NCBI GenBank assembly: GCA_021018995.1
Contig: CM037588.1
Span: forward strand, 152,911,725-152,975,724
Length of the DNA stretch: 64,000 nt
Direction of reading: 5' to 3'
Source: Chloranthus sessilifolius
Taxonomy: Eukaryota; Streptophyta; Magnoliopsida; Chloranthales; Chloranthaceae
A program made the position numbers and the translations under genes. Of the stretch, positions 1 to 10,956 are shown in pieces (position 1 is the stretch's first letter; each line of letters opens with the position of its first letter). The notes under the pieces are model-generated. The model saw only the letters and a list, made by a program, of their open reading frames with translations. It searched no databases and was not told where the DNA came from.

Positions 1-1190
1 TAGTATTCTATATTATATACTTTTAAATAATATTTTATATTATATAACCCCCCTTTAAATAATAGTATTCTTTACTAAATAATTTAGTTTGTACTCATTA
101 TACTCTCCCTGGAAACGAGGACACTCATGGACTCACTCAAAAATTCCATTGTATACTTCAACATTTCATCCCCCTTACTCCTCAACCGTCAATCACGTCA
201 CCACCCTCCACCACACACTTGATATATCTGATATCATAGAACGTTTTTTCTTATTTTTTAATGCTCTTATTATTTGCATTATAATAATGAAAAATCATAC
301 CGTAGATGAGGTATCAGTTATCTGATCGGAGCACTTTCTATGATATTTAGTAGAGACTGCCTCCATACAAACTCTATTCTGTCTACTTTAATAATCTGGA
401 ATGCTATCATACCCTCTTTAATCTTCTAGTCGACATACTAACACCATCGTTGGTGCCCGGTGCATGATCTAATCCCCACTCTTATTATTTCATAACATTA
501 GACGCGATGACAGCTGTGCTGTATACTTTTGTATATTGAGATAAATTCAGTCAGGCATCACTATAGTGAACCAACTCATATTCGATTAATTGATCGATTC
601 CGTACGAAACCGAACCAGTGTACTTTAATTATTTTAAATTCGACCGATTGATACCAAAAATCGATCGATCGATCGATCTATACCTGAATTAAATAGTTTA
701 TATAACACAATTAAGACCGATTGATTGATTCCAAAACTAATCAATTGATGCTCGTCCGAACAGACGACCTTAATTATACTATAAATTCTACATTTATATG
801 ATCAAAACTTAATGCACATTAATCACTTATACTTTTTGATCGATGGTCGTGATGCATTTAACTTTAAAATAATAATATTTAATTTAGATATTTTCTAATA
901 ATAAATAATATATATATATACATATATATATCACTTTTATCGCTTCAACGTGATCACTTCGATAACACGAAGTGTTAGAAATTCGATACCTCGTGAACAT
1001 CGAATCTCGATCTTTCCGTTATCGAGAATACACTTACAAATACTCTATTCTATATTATATTGGAATGTGTGTAAATAAATGTATATATATAAACATAAAA
1101 AAATCTAATATAAATATTTCTATACGTCTGACTTTCTGTGCTTCCATCTTAAATTATATTATATGAGTTATGAGTACATTAGGACATATA
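1..1190. other. AT-rich non-genic stretch
   Basis: No gene is supported. The sequence is very AT-rich, its open frames are short and resemble nothing known, and there is a self-complementary run of GATC units near 661-680. Nothing else is seen. Confidence 0.5.
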
Positions 1191-1199
1191 TACGAGAGT

Positions 1200-2762
1200 G
1201 TATGAAATCATGTCTACGTTTAGGCATGGTGATTCGCTGAGATAGTATCAAAATGAGTAATACACCGTATTTGCATGCCTCACAACTCATGGTGGAATGA
1301 AACCCATGCTGAGTCGGGTGAGTACGAATTTAGTGTAACCTCGTATACGGTGGCATATACGGTGATCCGATCACCCCGAATTCAAATATGATAGTATAAG
1401 TTATGAGTTAAGTTATGAGGTTCGATCATAAGCTTTCACTGTGGTGAGGTCTCTTTTACGGTCACATGAAATTCGAGATATTGACGTCCATATACGGATG
1501 CAACCCCTCTATGATAGTATGGGCTGCTACACGAAGTACATCTAGGTTACTATGGACCCTTTTTATTTGGGAAGTGTGATTTAGAAAAATTACCTTACTA
1601 TAGTTTATCATAGAATTAAATGTAAGAGTAAGATGAGATATGAGTATGAGATAAGATAAGTTATGATACGAGTACGATAATCAGACACCGCTGTATAGGC
1701 CAGTAAAAGATAAAAAATTTAAATCTCTGTATGTGTCGTTTCTTACATAGTCATCGTAAGGGCAATAACGTCTTTCAGCTAAGACGGATCTCTAGGAGAG
1801 ATTGTGAGTATGAGTATGTTTATGAGTTAGTTTGACCATTATGTCTCCCTATTGGCTGGATGGTAGAGTATGAGTATGACACGAGGGCATTATAATATGG
1901 TGGTATGATATTATGTTGACCCTCCCATGGTAGCTCTAATAGCGACTCTGGCACAGGTTGTTTAAGATTTTATGACTATGTTAATTACGCTCATGCGATG
2001 TACAGACGTATGTGATAGAATGATAATAAGATATTGTATGATATGTTATGAGATATGGTAAAGTATGTTAGGATATGAGCATCTAGATCATGATCTTGTA
2101 TTTATGATATGATATGAGTTTTACGATATACAAATAATTTTATCTTTCTCTTGCTACTTGCTTTGAGGTATTATGTTTATCACTCACTTGATGCACCCAC
2201 AATGCAGCTGAGTAGTATGGGGTGGATTGGTAGTGTATCCCACTGAGTTTACGTGACTGAGTAAATTCATCCCACGATAATCTAACAGTTACAGGTGATT
2301 ACGCTGGTATAGTAGACGTCGGCCATCCAGATCTCACTGACACTGATTTCATTGATCCTGCAGGTGTTAAGTACCAGGGGCCTTAGGAGGGCAACGGAGC
2401 TGAGTACCAGGAGGGCTACGGTGTGGATCTCGATCCGAATACCGAATATTGATCATTGCAGACTTTGAAGTAGATTGGGTCCTTATTATTGTCATTGATC
2501 TTATGATTTCATTTTATCGGATTTGTCTTCAACTTTTATTATTATTTTATTTGTAGATTATTCAGATTCATTACTTTTATTTTAATATTTATGATTATTT
2601 TATATTCCACTTTTATTTTGTTGGCTTTCACGGATTTTGTGGGATCAGTTATGCGCTAGAATTCTGATTAGGTATATGTCCACTTAGCATATCCGGGATA
2701 TGTGCGGATCATAACTCAGAATTTTAAGCCCTCGAGATGGAGTAAAATTTCGGATCGTGACA
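1200..2762 (-). repeat. Decayed gypsy-type LTR remnant
   Basis: The right edge reads GGATCGTGACA. Its reverse complement TGTCACGATCC is the kind of terminus found on LTRs of Tekay/Del-type chromoviruses. The interior is a long noncoding stretch with many TGAGTATGAG-like words and a T-rich tract at 2490-2640, as in such LTRs. I cannot find the partner terminus or a target-site duplication, so the left boundary and orientation are guesses. No gag or pol coding sequence adjoins it. Confidence 0.35.
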
Positions 2763-3214
2763 TATAATCTTTAATCTTTGAGGCCTTTTAAGCTCTAAAG
2801 CATGTTATAGAGAATTTTCAATAAAATCTTAACACTAAATTTGATATAGATGGGTTGCAGTGCATCTCATGCAGGAGGGTAAAATAGTGTCATATGTTCG
2901 TTGAGCGGTGACTCCTACATCAAGCTATTGATTAGGGCTCCCTGAGATATGCTGATATTGCATCAAACCCCGTGAGTTATGAGTATTTATTCTGCGGCCC
3001 TTACTTTTGTGTTTCTGTTTCATATACTCCTGGCGTTAACTAGCTTGTGAGCTTATGAACGGAATAACTATTTTGCCCTTAATGAAACAAATATTTTAAA
3101 AATACCACTTTTGAAAGGCCCTTCATTCATCTATATTTATAAGTCATGCCATTAAAGTTTTCCCTTTATTTACAAGTCATGTCATTATAGTTTACCACCA
3201 TTCTAAAAGGAGTA

Positions 3215-3620
3215 CCTTTAAATACACCCACAAAATCTTTGAGTTCAGCCACGCTGAAACACATCGACTACATTGAATTTGATGATGGAGATTGTTTATC
3301 ATCCCGATCTTTCATGAGATCAATCTTTAGATCCTGGGTATACCATCAGACAATCAATTTTTTATTTCATGTGATACACACCTATAAAAGTAACCTTAAA
3401 ATCAATTTTAAGCATGCACGTGATGTTAAGGTCACTTTTCTAAGATGTGTGTCACGTGAAATAAAACACTGACCGTCTGATGGTACACCGATAATCTTAA
3501 GATCCATCGTGTGAAATATTGGGAGGATAAATGATCTCTACCATTCAATTCAATTCAATCAACGTGTTTCAGCATGGAACTCAAAGATTCGGTAGGTAGA
3601 TTTAAAGGTATTCTTCTAAA
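3215..3620. repeat. Foldback element copy A
   Basis: The two halves are inverted copies: ACGCTGAAACACATCGA at the left pairs with the region around CAACGTGTTTCAGCATGG at the right. The core carries ATCAGACRRTCA-type words facing each other across a centre near 3410. It belongs to a family with further copies near 4450, 5220, 26190, 59735 and 63015. Confidence 0.6.
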
Positions 3621-3699
3621 AGACCCTTCATTCACCCATCAGATTCAAAACCCATCAGATGGGTGATTCCCCCATCAAAGCATACCAACGTTTGGGCTA

Positions 3700-4372
3700 A
3701 TAGTTAGGCATGCTCATGACCCGACCCGATTATTAAATGGGTGGGGCCGGGCTTGGCTTTTATGTCCGATTAAAGATTGGGTCATTCAAGCCCAGCTTGA
3801 ATGCAAGCCAACTTGAACAAACACAACTACTTAAAGGATAAATGGACGAGTTGGTACGTGGCAAGACGCGATTCAATTCGATCCAGGTTCGGACCAAGGC
3901 ATTAGGCCCAATTCATAGTCGGGCCTCAGCCCAACCTGCTTTGATTATAAAATATTGAAGTGATCACTCAATCTACATATCATATATGCGAAACCTACAG
4001 GCCTAAGGCTTTAAGTTTGGCTCGTTTAATTTCAGGTTTGAAGTGTTGGCCCTAGCTCAGCCCTCAGGCTTTAAGGCCAAATATAAGTTGGGGAACTGAA
4101 CTAATAAGAGCAACATGTTGATAGCTCTAACGAATGAGCTCATTGGGCCTAAAAAAAACTTGACAAGCCATCCGATCTAGGAGAGAGGGCCGAGCTAGGC
4201 TGTTGTCATGTAGGCCCCTCATTTTTTCATTAGGCCGGGACGGGGCTCAATTGAAAGCAATCTTGTCTAGTTGACCCCTGACCCAAACCCGATTAAAACT
4301 GTGTGGGGCATAAAACCGGCCCATTAGATTGGGTTCAAAGCACCCAACTGGATGAATCATAGGAGTAGGCGT
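3700..4372. other. Spacer between inverted arms, GGGCTTGG-rich
   Basis: Unlike the arms, this stretch is rich in GGGCCGGGCTTGG-like and GCCCAGCTTG-like words, also seen at 5755-6220. The composition recalls non-autonomous hAT-like repeats, which commonly carry CCCGACCC-type ends. No coding sequence was seen. Confidence 0.35.
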
Positions 4373-4444
4373 CCAAACATTGGTATGCTTGAATGGGGAA
4401 ATCACCCATCTAATGGGTCTTGAATCTAATAGGTGAATGAAGGG

Positions 4445-4875
4445 CCTTTTAGAAGAGTACCTTTAAATCCACCCACCGAATCTTTGAGCTCACCCACGCT
4501 GAAACACATTGATTGAATTAAATCGAATGATGGAGATCATTTATCCTCCTAATATTTCACACGATGGATCTTGAGATTATCGGCGTACCATCAGATGGTC
4601 AGTGTTTTATTTCACTTGGCACACATTTTAGAAAAGTTACTTTAACATCACGTGTACACTTAAAATTGATTTTAAGGCCACTTCTATTGGTGTGTACCAC
4701 ATGAAATAAAAAATCAAAATCGAGCGTCTGATGATACACCCATGATCTAAAGATCAATCTCATGAAAGATCAGGACGATAAACAATTTCCATCGCCTAAT
4801 TCAATGCAGTTGATGTGTTTTAGTGTGGCTAAACTCAAAGATTTTGTGGGTGGATTTAAATATACTCTTTTAGAA
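4445..4875. repeat. Foldback element copy B
   Basis: Same family as the copy at 3215 but in the right arm of the long inverted repeat. It has two facing halves, with ACGCTGAAACACATTGATTG at the left and its diverged complement near 4810. It contains the family core of GATCTTGAGATTATC-like and ACCATCAGATGGTCA words. Confidence 0.6.
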
Positions 4876-5221
4876 TGGTGGTAAACTATAATGGCATGGC
4901 TAATAAAGGGAAAACTTTAATGGCATGACTTGTAAATATAGATGAATGAAGGGCCTTTTAGAATGATCGTATTTTTAGAATATTGGTTCCATTAAGGACA
5001 AAATAGTCATTTCGTCCATAAACTCACGGCTAGTTAACGGTAGGGGGTATATGAAACAAACGCAAAAGTAAGGGTTGCAGAATAAATACTCATAACTCAG
5101 GAGGTTTGATGCAATATTGGTGTATCTCCTATAATATTATAAAAAATATTATAAAAAACCTATAATATTATAAAAAATATAAATTAAGAATGTGGGCAAT
5201 GTACTTTAATTTCATCAATAA

Positions 5222-5640
5222 ATTAAAGGGTAGCTCTATTAGCACACAAGCGTTCTCCGAAAGCTCTAATGTCTCAAAGCCCTTGAAAATCGTTGATTGT
5301 TTCGGATCAGATGATGGATATCATGCATCTCGATCTTCCACACAGTGGATCTTGAGATCATGGCACACCAATCAGACGGTCAATTTTTTATTCCATGTGC
5401 AACAAATCTCCAAAAAATCGCGTTTAAGCTTGTTGTGTGCCATATGAGTGAAGATCCATTTTTTGGGGATCTTTGACACATGAAATCAAAAATTGGTCGT
5501 CCGATAGGTGTGTCATAATCTCAAGATCCATTGTGTGGAAGATGGGGGTGAAAAATGATCTTCATCATCTGATACGAAGCAATCAACACTTTTCAAGATT
5601 CTGAGACATCGGTGCTTTCCAAGAATCGGGGGGGCTTCAT
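5222..5640. repeat. Foldback element copy C
   Basis: Inverted halves run from AGCACACAAGCGTTCTCCGA to a diverged complement ending near 5640. The core GATCTTGAGATCATGGCACACC and its complement are present. Its outer arms differ from copies A and B, so the family shares a core rather than its ends. Confidence 0.5.
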
Positions 5641-6457
5641 AAGGTTATCAACTTATCATCCTTGTGGAGCTAGGCAAGTGCCTTTTGAGCAAAAAAAGCC
5701 TCAAAAAACCGTGACAGTCATTTTCTGATTATATCTGGTGGCCAAAATGTGTTGTGATTAACGGTGGCAACGGACCGGGCTTGGGTAAACCCCACCTCAG
5801 CCCAACGGCTTCGAAATTGACCCAAGTTTGGCCCTGCAATTAGAAACTTTTATAGCATAAGCCCAGCTTGGCCTGACCCATTTATTTATAAGTTACTTAT
5901 AAATTACAAAAGTTAGCTTATATTCTCAAAAAAAATTGATGTATTGTAAAGATATATCTAATAAGTAATTGCTATCTATTTCCACGAAAGTGTAGAGTTT
6001 AGACATCGAAAATTTAGTCTTTCGTATCAAAAAATTTAGTCTTTAAGAAAAAACTTTGAATATTTCAAGTGAAACTAAATATACATGTCATATATCATAT
6101 ACGAGAACTCAATAGGCCTAGGGCTTAAGTCTAAGCCCGACCAATTTAAATTTCAGATCTAAATTGCCAGTCTATGCCCAGTCCGTTGTCTTTATGTCAA
6201 GTCAGGCCTAGCGGGCTAGACCGGGCTAGTTGTAATGCCGTTGATGTTGGGTGTCGGTGCTTTTTCTAATTTTGGACAGTGTTATATGGCTGGCAGCTCT
6301 ACAAAAAAGAAGACTATTAGCGGCAGTTTTTTTAACAAAAAATTGTTGCTATTAATCTCGTCTCTACAAAAAATTGTCGCTATTAGTCATGACGCTACCA
6401 AAAACTACCTTTACATCAAGTGCTGTTCAAACACCTTATTTTTGTAGAATTATAGTG
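5641..6457. other. Repeat-derived stretch with CACTA-like MITE remnant
   Basis: The part from 5755 to 6220 repeats the GGGCTTGG/GGCCTA-rich composition seen at 3700-4372. From about 6297, CTACAAAAAAGAAGACTATT and GCGGCAGTTTTTTTAAC match the small CACTA-type MITE inside the copia integrase at 35649, so this is probably a decayed relative. No gene is supported. Confidence 0.4.
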
Positions 6458-6588
6458 CAGGTTTTGTATAGGCAAAGTGCTGGCAGCGGACATGGCACTG
6501 ACGTAAAGTTGGACCAAACAATGTAAATCTGGGCAACCAATCACGTCACGCCACATCAGCCGCTCTCACTTTGCCTAAGCAAAACCTG
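6458..6588. mobile_element. 131 bp inverted-repeat MITE
   Basis: CAGGTTTTGTATAGGCAAAG at the left end pairs with CTTTGCCTAAGCAAAACCTG at the right end, giving nearly perfect 22 bp terminal repeats around a short noncoding core. No transposase is present and no target duplication is clear, so the superfamily is unassigned. Confidence 0.6.
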
Positions 6589-6738
6589 TCGGCAGTTTGC
6601 AATTTTTCTTTAATTTTAATCTCAACGTTCTCAATGCACCATGCATGGCTGCACATTAGTCCAAACAGTCGATTTTCAATGTTCTGGGGCTGCTTGGATG
6701 GTAGAGAAGATGTTTGAGATTAAAACTAGGAGCAAATC
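6589..6738. other. Short flank of the copia element
   Basis: Unassigned sequence left of the split copia LTR. No gene or recognisable repeat was seen. Confidence 0.4.
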
Positions 6739-6853
6739 TGTTTTGATATTTTTATAAACTCTCTTAATCAAATCTCCTAGAATCAGTTTTGATATTCTAT
6801 AAACTCTCTTAGCCAAATCTCTTAGAATCAATTTTGATATTTTTGTAAACTCT
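6739..6853 (+). repeat. Copia 5' LTR, first part
   Basis: It matches the start of the 3' LTR at 37984, including a 46 bp tandem repeat of the TTTTGATATTTTTATAAACT type. It breaks off at TCT (6851-6853), and the same TCT occurs at 33098-33100, where the LTR resumes with CTTACCAAAATCTCC. Confidence 0.85.
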
Positions 6854-7080
6854 CATTATAAAAAAAAGGACTTTTGGAGACGATTATTGAAGACTGCTTT
6901 TTGAAGCCGTCTCCAATAACCATTTATTAAAGACAGTTTTTCAAAAGCCGTCTCGGATGTTTTTATTAGGGACGGCTAAAGCCGTCTCCCTATATAAAAT
7001 AATATATCGTGACAATCATGACCGTCTCAATAAGGATCACTTCATATATAGTTAGGTGGGAACTCTAGGAGACTACCCTA
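6854..7080. repeat. Left terminus and subterminal repeats of the CACTA
   Basis: Starts CATTATAAAA and continues with GGAGACG, AAGCCGTCTCC, AAAGCCGTCTCGG and GGACGGCTAAAGCCGTCTCC units in both orientations. Subterminal arrays of this kind are the known transposase-binding regions of CACTA elements. The array resumes at 9578 after the solo LTR. Confidence 0.75.
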
Positions 7081-7085
7081 AAAAT

Positions 7086-9572
7086 TGTGGCAGCCCGGAT
7101 TTCGGCACTCCGAAACCCGTGCCATCAGCACGATCATCTTGACTGTGCCCCTTAACTATGCATGGAACATTGGTATATCAAGCAATGAATTGAATTGAAA
7201 TAGTAAATGAAGCTGTAAAATTAAATTACTATATAAGCATTTCTCAAAATACAGTTCTACCCTCATGCCTCTACATGAACGGAGAACCGATCCGAACCAT
7301 CGATGATAGCTAATCATCACAGATGGTTCGCCCAAAAGAATTATCCCAAATCTATATATATACATTGTTTAATCAAAACAAGGCTTGGCATACCAAGCCG
7401 TACAAAAATCTCTCAAAACTCTCAAAGCTGCACAACGGAGTCCTCTAGAAGAAGTCCTCAGGAGGTGGCTCCAACTCGTCTCCAGGTGCAAGGTCCGACT
7501 CGCCGGGGTCAACGTCTCCTGAAGCCTCGGCAGCTGCTAGTAGTGGACCTGCGACGTATAGTCTAAAGGGTGAGCTACATCCTAGCTCAATAGGGAACAG
7601 AACACGGTTGAACATATAAATTACCACTCACATATATTCCATGATATGGCTATGTAGTTACTGATGAAAAACAGTTGAAAAGAATCACATTTTACTGGTA
7701 GTTTACTCATGTCTTTTACTTATTCATGAATGATGCTGAAAAGGCATAAAGCAAACTTAAACTTTCAACTTAAGTAATCCCCGAGCAATATAGCATCGAG
7801 CCCCGATGAGATACCCATCATCGTCATCTATATAGACAGTTTTAAAAAATATTCCCTGAGAATACAAATAGTACCCAAGCCCCTTTCCCCTGGGGATTGG
7901 TGGCGGGGTTTCACTTGTCTCAACTCAACACCCCTGGGGTGTGATTACTGTGTACGGATAAGCCTCCGCATTGGCCTACGGTTTCGCCGCCGTATCGGTC
8001 ACAGATATCCTGCCGCGTTAGTCGTGGATATCCCGCCACGTCGGTGGGGTACCCTATCAAACCTCAAATAATAAAAATATCAGGTGCTTTACATATAGTT
8101 ATTCACCGTGTAAGTGTGCTATCTTATATCAGTTAGGCCCTATCAAACATGATTCAATCTTGGATACATCCCTGGGATGTATCCATTCACTTGCATCACA
8201 CCTGATGCTCTTATCTCTTTACTTCCTCATCCCCTGGGGATGGCTCATTACAATTACTCTTATTGATGTCACACACACACACACTTTTCACAAACTCTTA
8301 AGCAGTAAAAACAGTTTGAATTGAATTCTATATCACTACATACATGCTCTTGCAAAATAAAGTACATGTTCAAGGTGTTCCCTACCTCAAGTCTCTGTTT
8401 GATCATGCATCGAGGTCCCACGTGGCTCCTTATGCCCAAGCCCACACGTACCACCTATGGTACCACATAACATGTGAAATATATCACTAAAGATGTAATA
8501 AATAAGGTCCAAGACCCTCCAAGAATCTTAAAGCCAAACTCAAAAGTCAACAAAAACTGGCACAGTCGATTAATCGAACTTCAAAATCGATTAATCGAAA
8601 TTCAATATCGATTAATCGATTAATCGAGATTCCCATTCGATTAATCGAATCCCCATTCAATTAATCGAAATTCTCCATTCTATCCAGTCGATTCTCAATT
8701 GGAGTAATCGAGTTTCCAAAATCGATTAATCGATCCCAAATCGATTAATCGAAATTCTAAATCGATTAATTGAACTCTCATTTCGATTAGTCGATTTCTC
8801 CAAGCTCTTTTCTTTTCTCCACTGGAGTTCACTGTAGGTTCCCAGTCGATTAATCGATAACCAAATCGATTAATCGAAATTCAAAGTCGATTAATCGAAA
8901 CTCAATTCGATTAATCGAGATCGGGGTCCTCTGACTTTTCAACTTCTTAGCCAAAATCGATTAATCGAAACTCATTTTCGATTAATCGAAATGATTCAAA
9001 TTTCTTTTGGTCAGTCTTCCCAATCCTTTCCCTTTCTCTTTCCTTCATTTTTCTAAGTCTTTATCCTATATTTTCACCCATTTTTAACTACAATCTAACC
9101 CTTCAATCTATGCATTTAATCTACAATAATTTTACCTTCAATCAATCTTAAATTGATTTAAATCAAGTGGTTGGAAGGCTAGGGTTCCAGCTTTGGCTTG
9201 AACGGATCCTTCGCGTTAAATCGGTCTCTTTAATGCTTGAATCCCCCTTCCAATCACCCACAATAACTCCTTGCTCAACCCTTCTTTACTCCTCTCACTC
9301 TCTTCTTTACTTCTCTCTCAACAACCCAAAACACAAATTTAGGATTATTAAACCTTTTTATCTCTCCTCTCACTTGTGTGTTGAGCACATGCACCGTGAT
9401 AGGTGTATGTGACTTCACATTTACATCACACACCACACAGTCAATCAATTTATCACATCTCATCCGTTCATCACACTTTATGCTAGCATTGAACTCCTAA
9501 TTGGTCAAACCTGTGACCAATCAGGCACGGATCTCGGGGTCACTGTTTAACGTGATTTTTCGGGATATTACA
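7086..9572 (-). mobile_element. Gypsy solo LTR, 2487 bp
   Basis: It begins TGTGGCAGCCCGG and ends GGGATATTACA (TG...CA), and is flanked by AAAAT at 7081-7085 and 9573-9577. No pol sequence lies inside, so it is a solo LTR from recombination between two LTRs. A stretch near 7440-7570 reads open on the - strand with acidic residues, as in chromovirus LTRs, which with the composition suggests - orientation. It interrupts the CACTA subterminal array, so it is younger than the CACTA. Confidence 0.75.
8574..8995. repeat. Array of palindrome TCGATTAATCGA
   Basis: About a dozen exact copies of the 12 bp palindrome TCGATTAATCGA and several one-base variants sit within 420 bp of the solo LTR, separated by 4-40 bp of unrelated AT-rich sequence. 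Spacing is irregular, so this is not a tandem satellite. The same palindrome recurs throughout the Athila element in this window. Confidence 0.85.
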
Positions 9573-9645
9573 AAAATTGTCTCTAAAAGTCTCATTAGCA
9601 CCAATAGAAACGAGTTCAAGCCGTCTAAGACATTATTTTAGTGCA

Positions 9646-9749
9646 TAGGCTTTCATGCTTTTATTTAGCACTTTATAAAAACTCTTCCCATATAAAATGA
9701 GATGAAACCACGACCTCTATTGTTTTTCTGCCCCCTCCCTCCCTCCCTC

Positions 9750-9785
<36 letters not shown>

Positions 9786-10337
9786 AAACCGAATCCAAAC
9801 CCCATTAGATGAGAAAAACCCCAAGGGAACCCTTTCTTCTCTCTGAACCTAATCGATCTCCCAATTTTTCTCGCTAATCTCTTTCTCCAATCTCCCACTC
9901 TGTTAAAAAAATTAACAAAGCTAGGGTCTCGATCGGAATCAGGGGTTTTCAGAGATCTCTATCGAGCTCTCAATCGCTCTTCCTAACCCTAATTTCATTT
10001 TAAACCAATGTTTTATTCGTATTCTTCATTTCCGTATCGATTAAAGCTTGAATTCGACATGGTTTTGTTCAAGATCTCGGTTTAATCGGTGTGTCCGTGT
10101 GGATCTCTGGAATCGCTTCATTTGATTTTTTTCCTGGTTCACGCGGATACATTGATTAGGCGATTTTCGAATTTAGAGTGATTTTGATCAGCGTCGAACT
10201 CTCAAATCGCTTTATTATATCTATTTATTTATGTTTTCTATTCGACTTTTGGAGTTTAGACAAACGAGGAGACAAGAGGAGAGAGAGAGAGAGAGAGAGA
10301 GAGTAGACGAGCTGGTTTTCGATCAGATTCGCCAGAG
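9646..10337 (+). promoter_or_regulatory. Captured promoter/5' leader of a shaggy-kinase gene
   Basis: The stretch directly before the captured ATG at 10338 looks like a plant 5' leader: a TTATAAAA box at about 9670, CCCT and CT microsatellite tracts at 9731-9782, CT-rich leader sequence to 9900 and a GA tract at 10281-10302. It lies between the CACTA subterminal repeats and captured exon 1, so it probably came with the gene. Whether it still drives transcription cannot be read from the sequence. Confidence 0.45.
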
Positions 10338-10352
10338 ATGGGAGACGATAAG
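10338..10352 (+). pseudogene. Captured GSK3/shaggy kinase exon 1 (MGDDK)
   Basis: ATG GGA GAC GAT AAG encodes MGDDK and is followed at once by a GT donor (GTATTTTT). Plant shaggy-like kinases of the group starting MADDKEM have this short first coding exon. The phase (0) fits the second exon at 27690, so the pair would read MGDDK-EISASVVE. The intron between them has been stretched to 17 kb by the Athila insertion and other repeats. No catalytic domain exists in the window, so this is a captured 5' fragment. Confidence 0.65.
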
Positions 10353-10956
10353 GTATTTTTCGGTCAGATCTCTGGTCATCTCTGTTCACATTTCCTCTTT
10401 CTGTTGTAAACTTTTATTTTCTTTTTGAGATACTTGTGTTCTTATGGACCAATTTGGGTTAAATTTGATGATTAGTTTGTTAATTAAGATTAATGCATGA
10501 CTGCTATAAAAAATAATATTTATCATTTTTGGATGAAGTGTTCTTATGGACCTATAGCCTGCATATAATATGTTTGTTAAAATAACTCAATGACTTTGTC
10601 ATGAAGCTGTGGTTATTCTAATGTAAAGGAGTATGATTAGAGGTGAGCTGTAACTAAGGGAAGAGTAAAAGTTACCTTAGACCTAATCTAAGTGTAAGAT
10701 TGAGTTAAAAAATTATGTTGCCTCTTACCAGTTTGGCTGCTTCTGAATTTCCTAAGACAGATACATGCATGTCTTGAAATCTCGGATTTCTGAGTTGTCT
10801 CGGACAATCAGGAGACTGAGACGTCTTGCATCTCAGCGATACAGTGTGAAACTCATCTCAATCTCATCTTGCTATGCTTTGAGACGTCTTGCATCTCAGC
10901 GATACGGTGTGAAACACATCTCAATCTCATCTTGTTATGCTTTGAGAAGTGAGATG
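10353..10956 (+). other. Start of captured intron 1
   Basis: Intron sequence of the captured kinase fragment, with no coding potential. From about 10770 it enters a repeat with CTCGGATTTC and GAGACG words, whose other side continues after the Athila element at 25496 with CTCGTCTCGGGCG. The retrotransposon therefore landed inside a small MITE-like repeat. Confidence 0.45.
10818..10943. repeat. Two tandem 63 bp units
   Basis: The unit starting GAGACGTCTTGCATCTCAGC occurs at 10818 and again at 10881 with only a few differences. It borders the Athila insertion point. Confidence 0.8.

Larger units (their letters stand above)
2938..5130. mobile_element. Non-autonomous element with about 700 bp inverted arms
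   Basis: The stretch 2938-3700 reappears as a reverse complement in 4372-5130. Matching landmarks include a word ending TTGCATCAAACC at 2965 against GGTTTGATGCAATATTGG at 5103, and CCTTCATTCATCTATATTTA at 3119 against its complement near 4935. Arms this long with no transposase between them resemble Mutator-type elements with long terminal repeats, but I could not define a clear 9 bp target duplication. Each arm carries its own palindromic sub-element, so the structure is a palindrome of palindromes. Confidence 0.55.

Noticed and set aside
8574-8995. CRISPR-like regularly repeated 12-mer
   Set aside because: The repeat is a short palindrome with irregular spacing in a plant LTR; there is no constant repeat/spacer geometry and no cas genes.
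9665-10428. Open frames over CT/GA tracts
   Set aside because: Simple repeats in the captured leader create them. Only the short exon ATG-GGA-GAC-GAT-AAG is supported, and it is in a different frame from the 65-codon frame.
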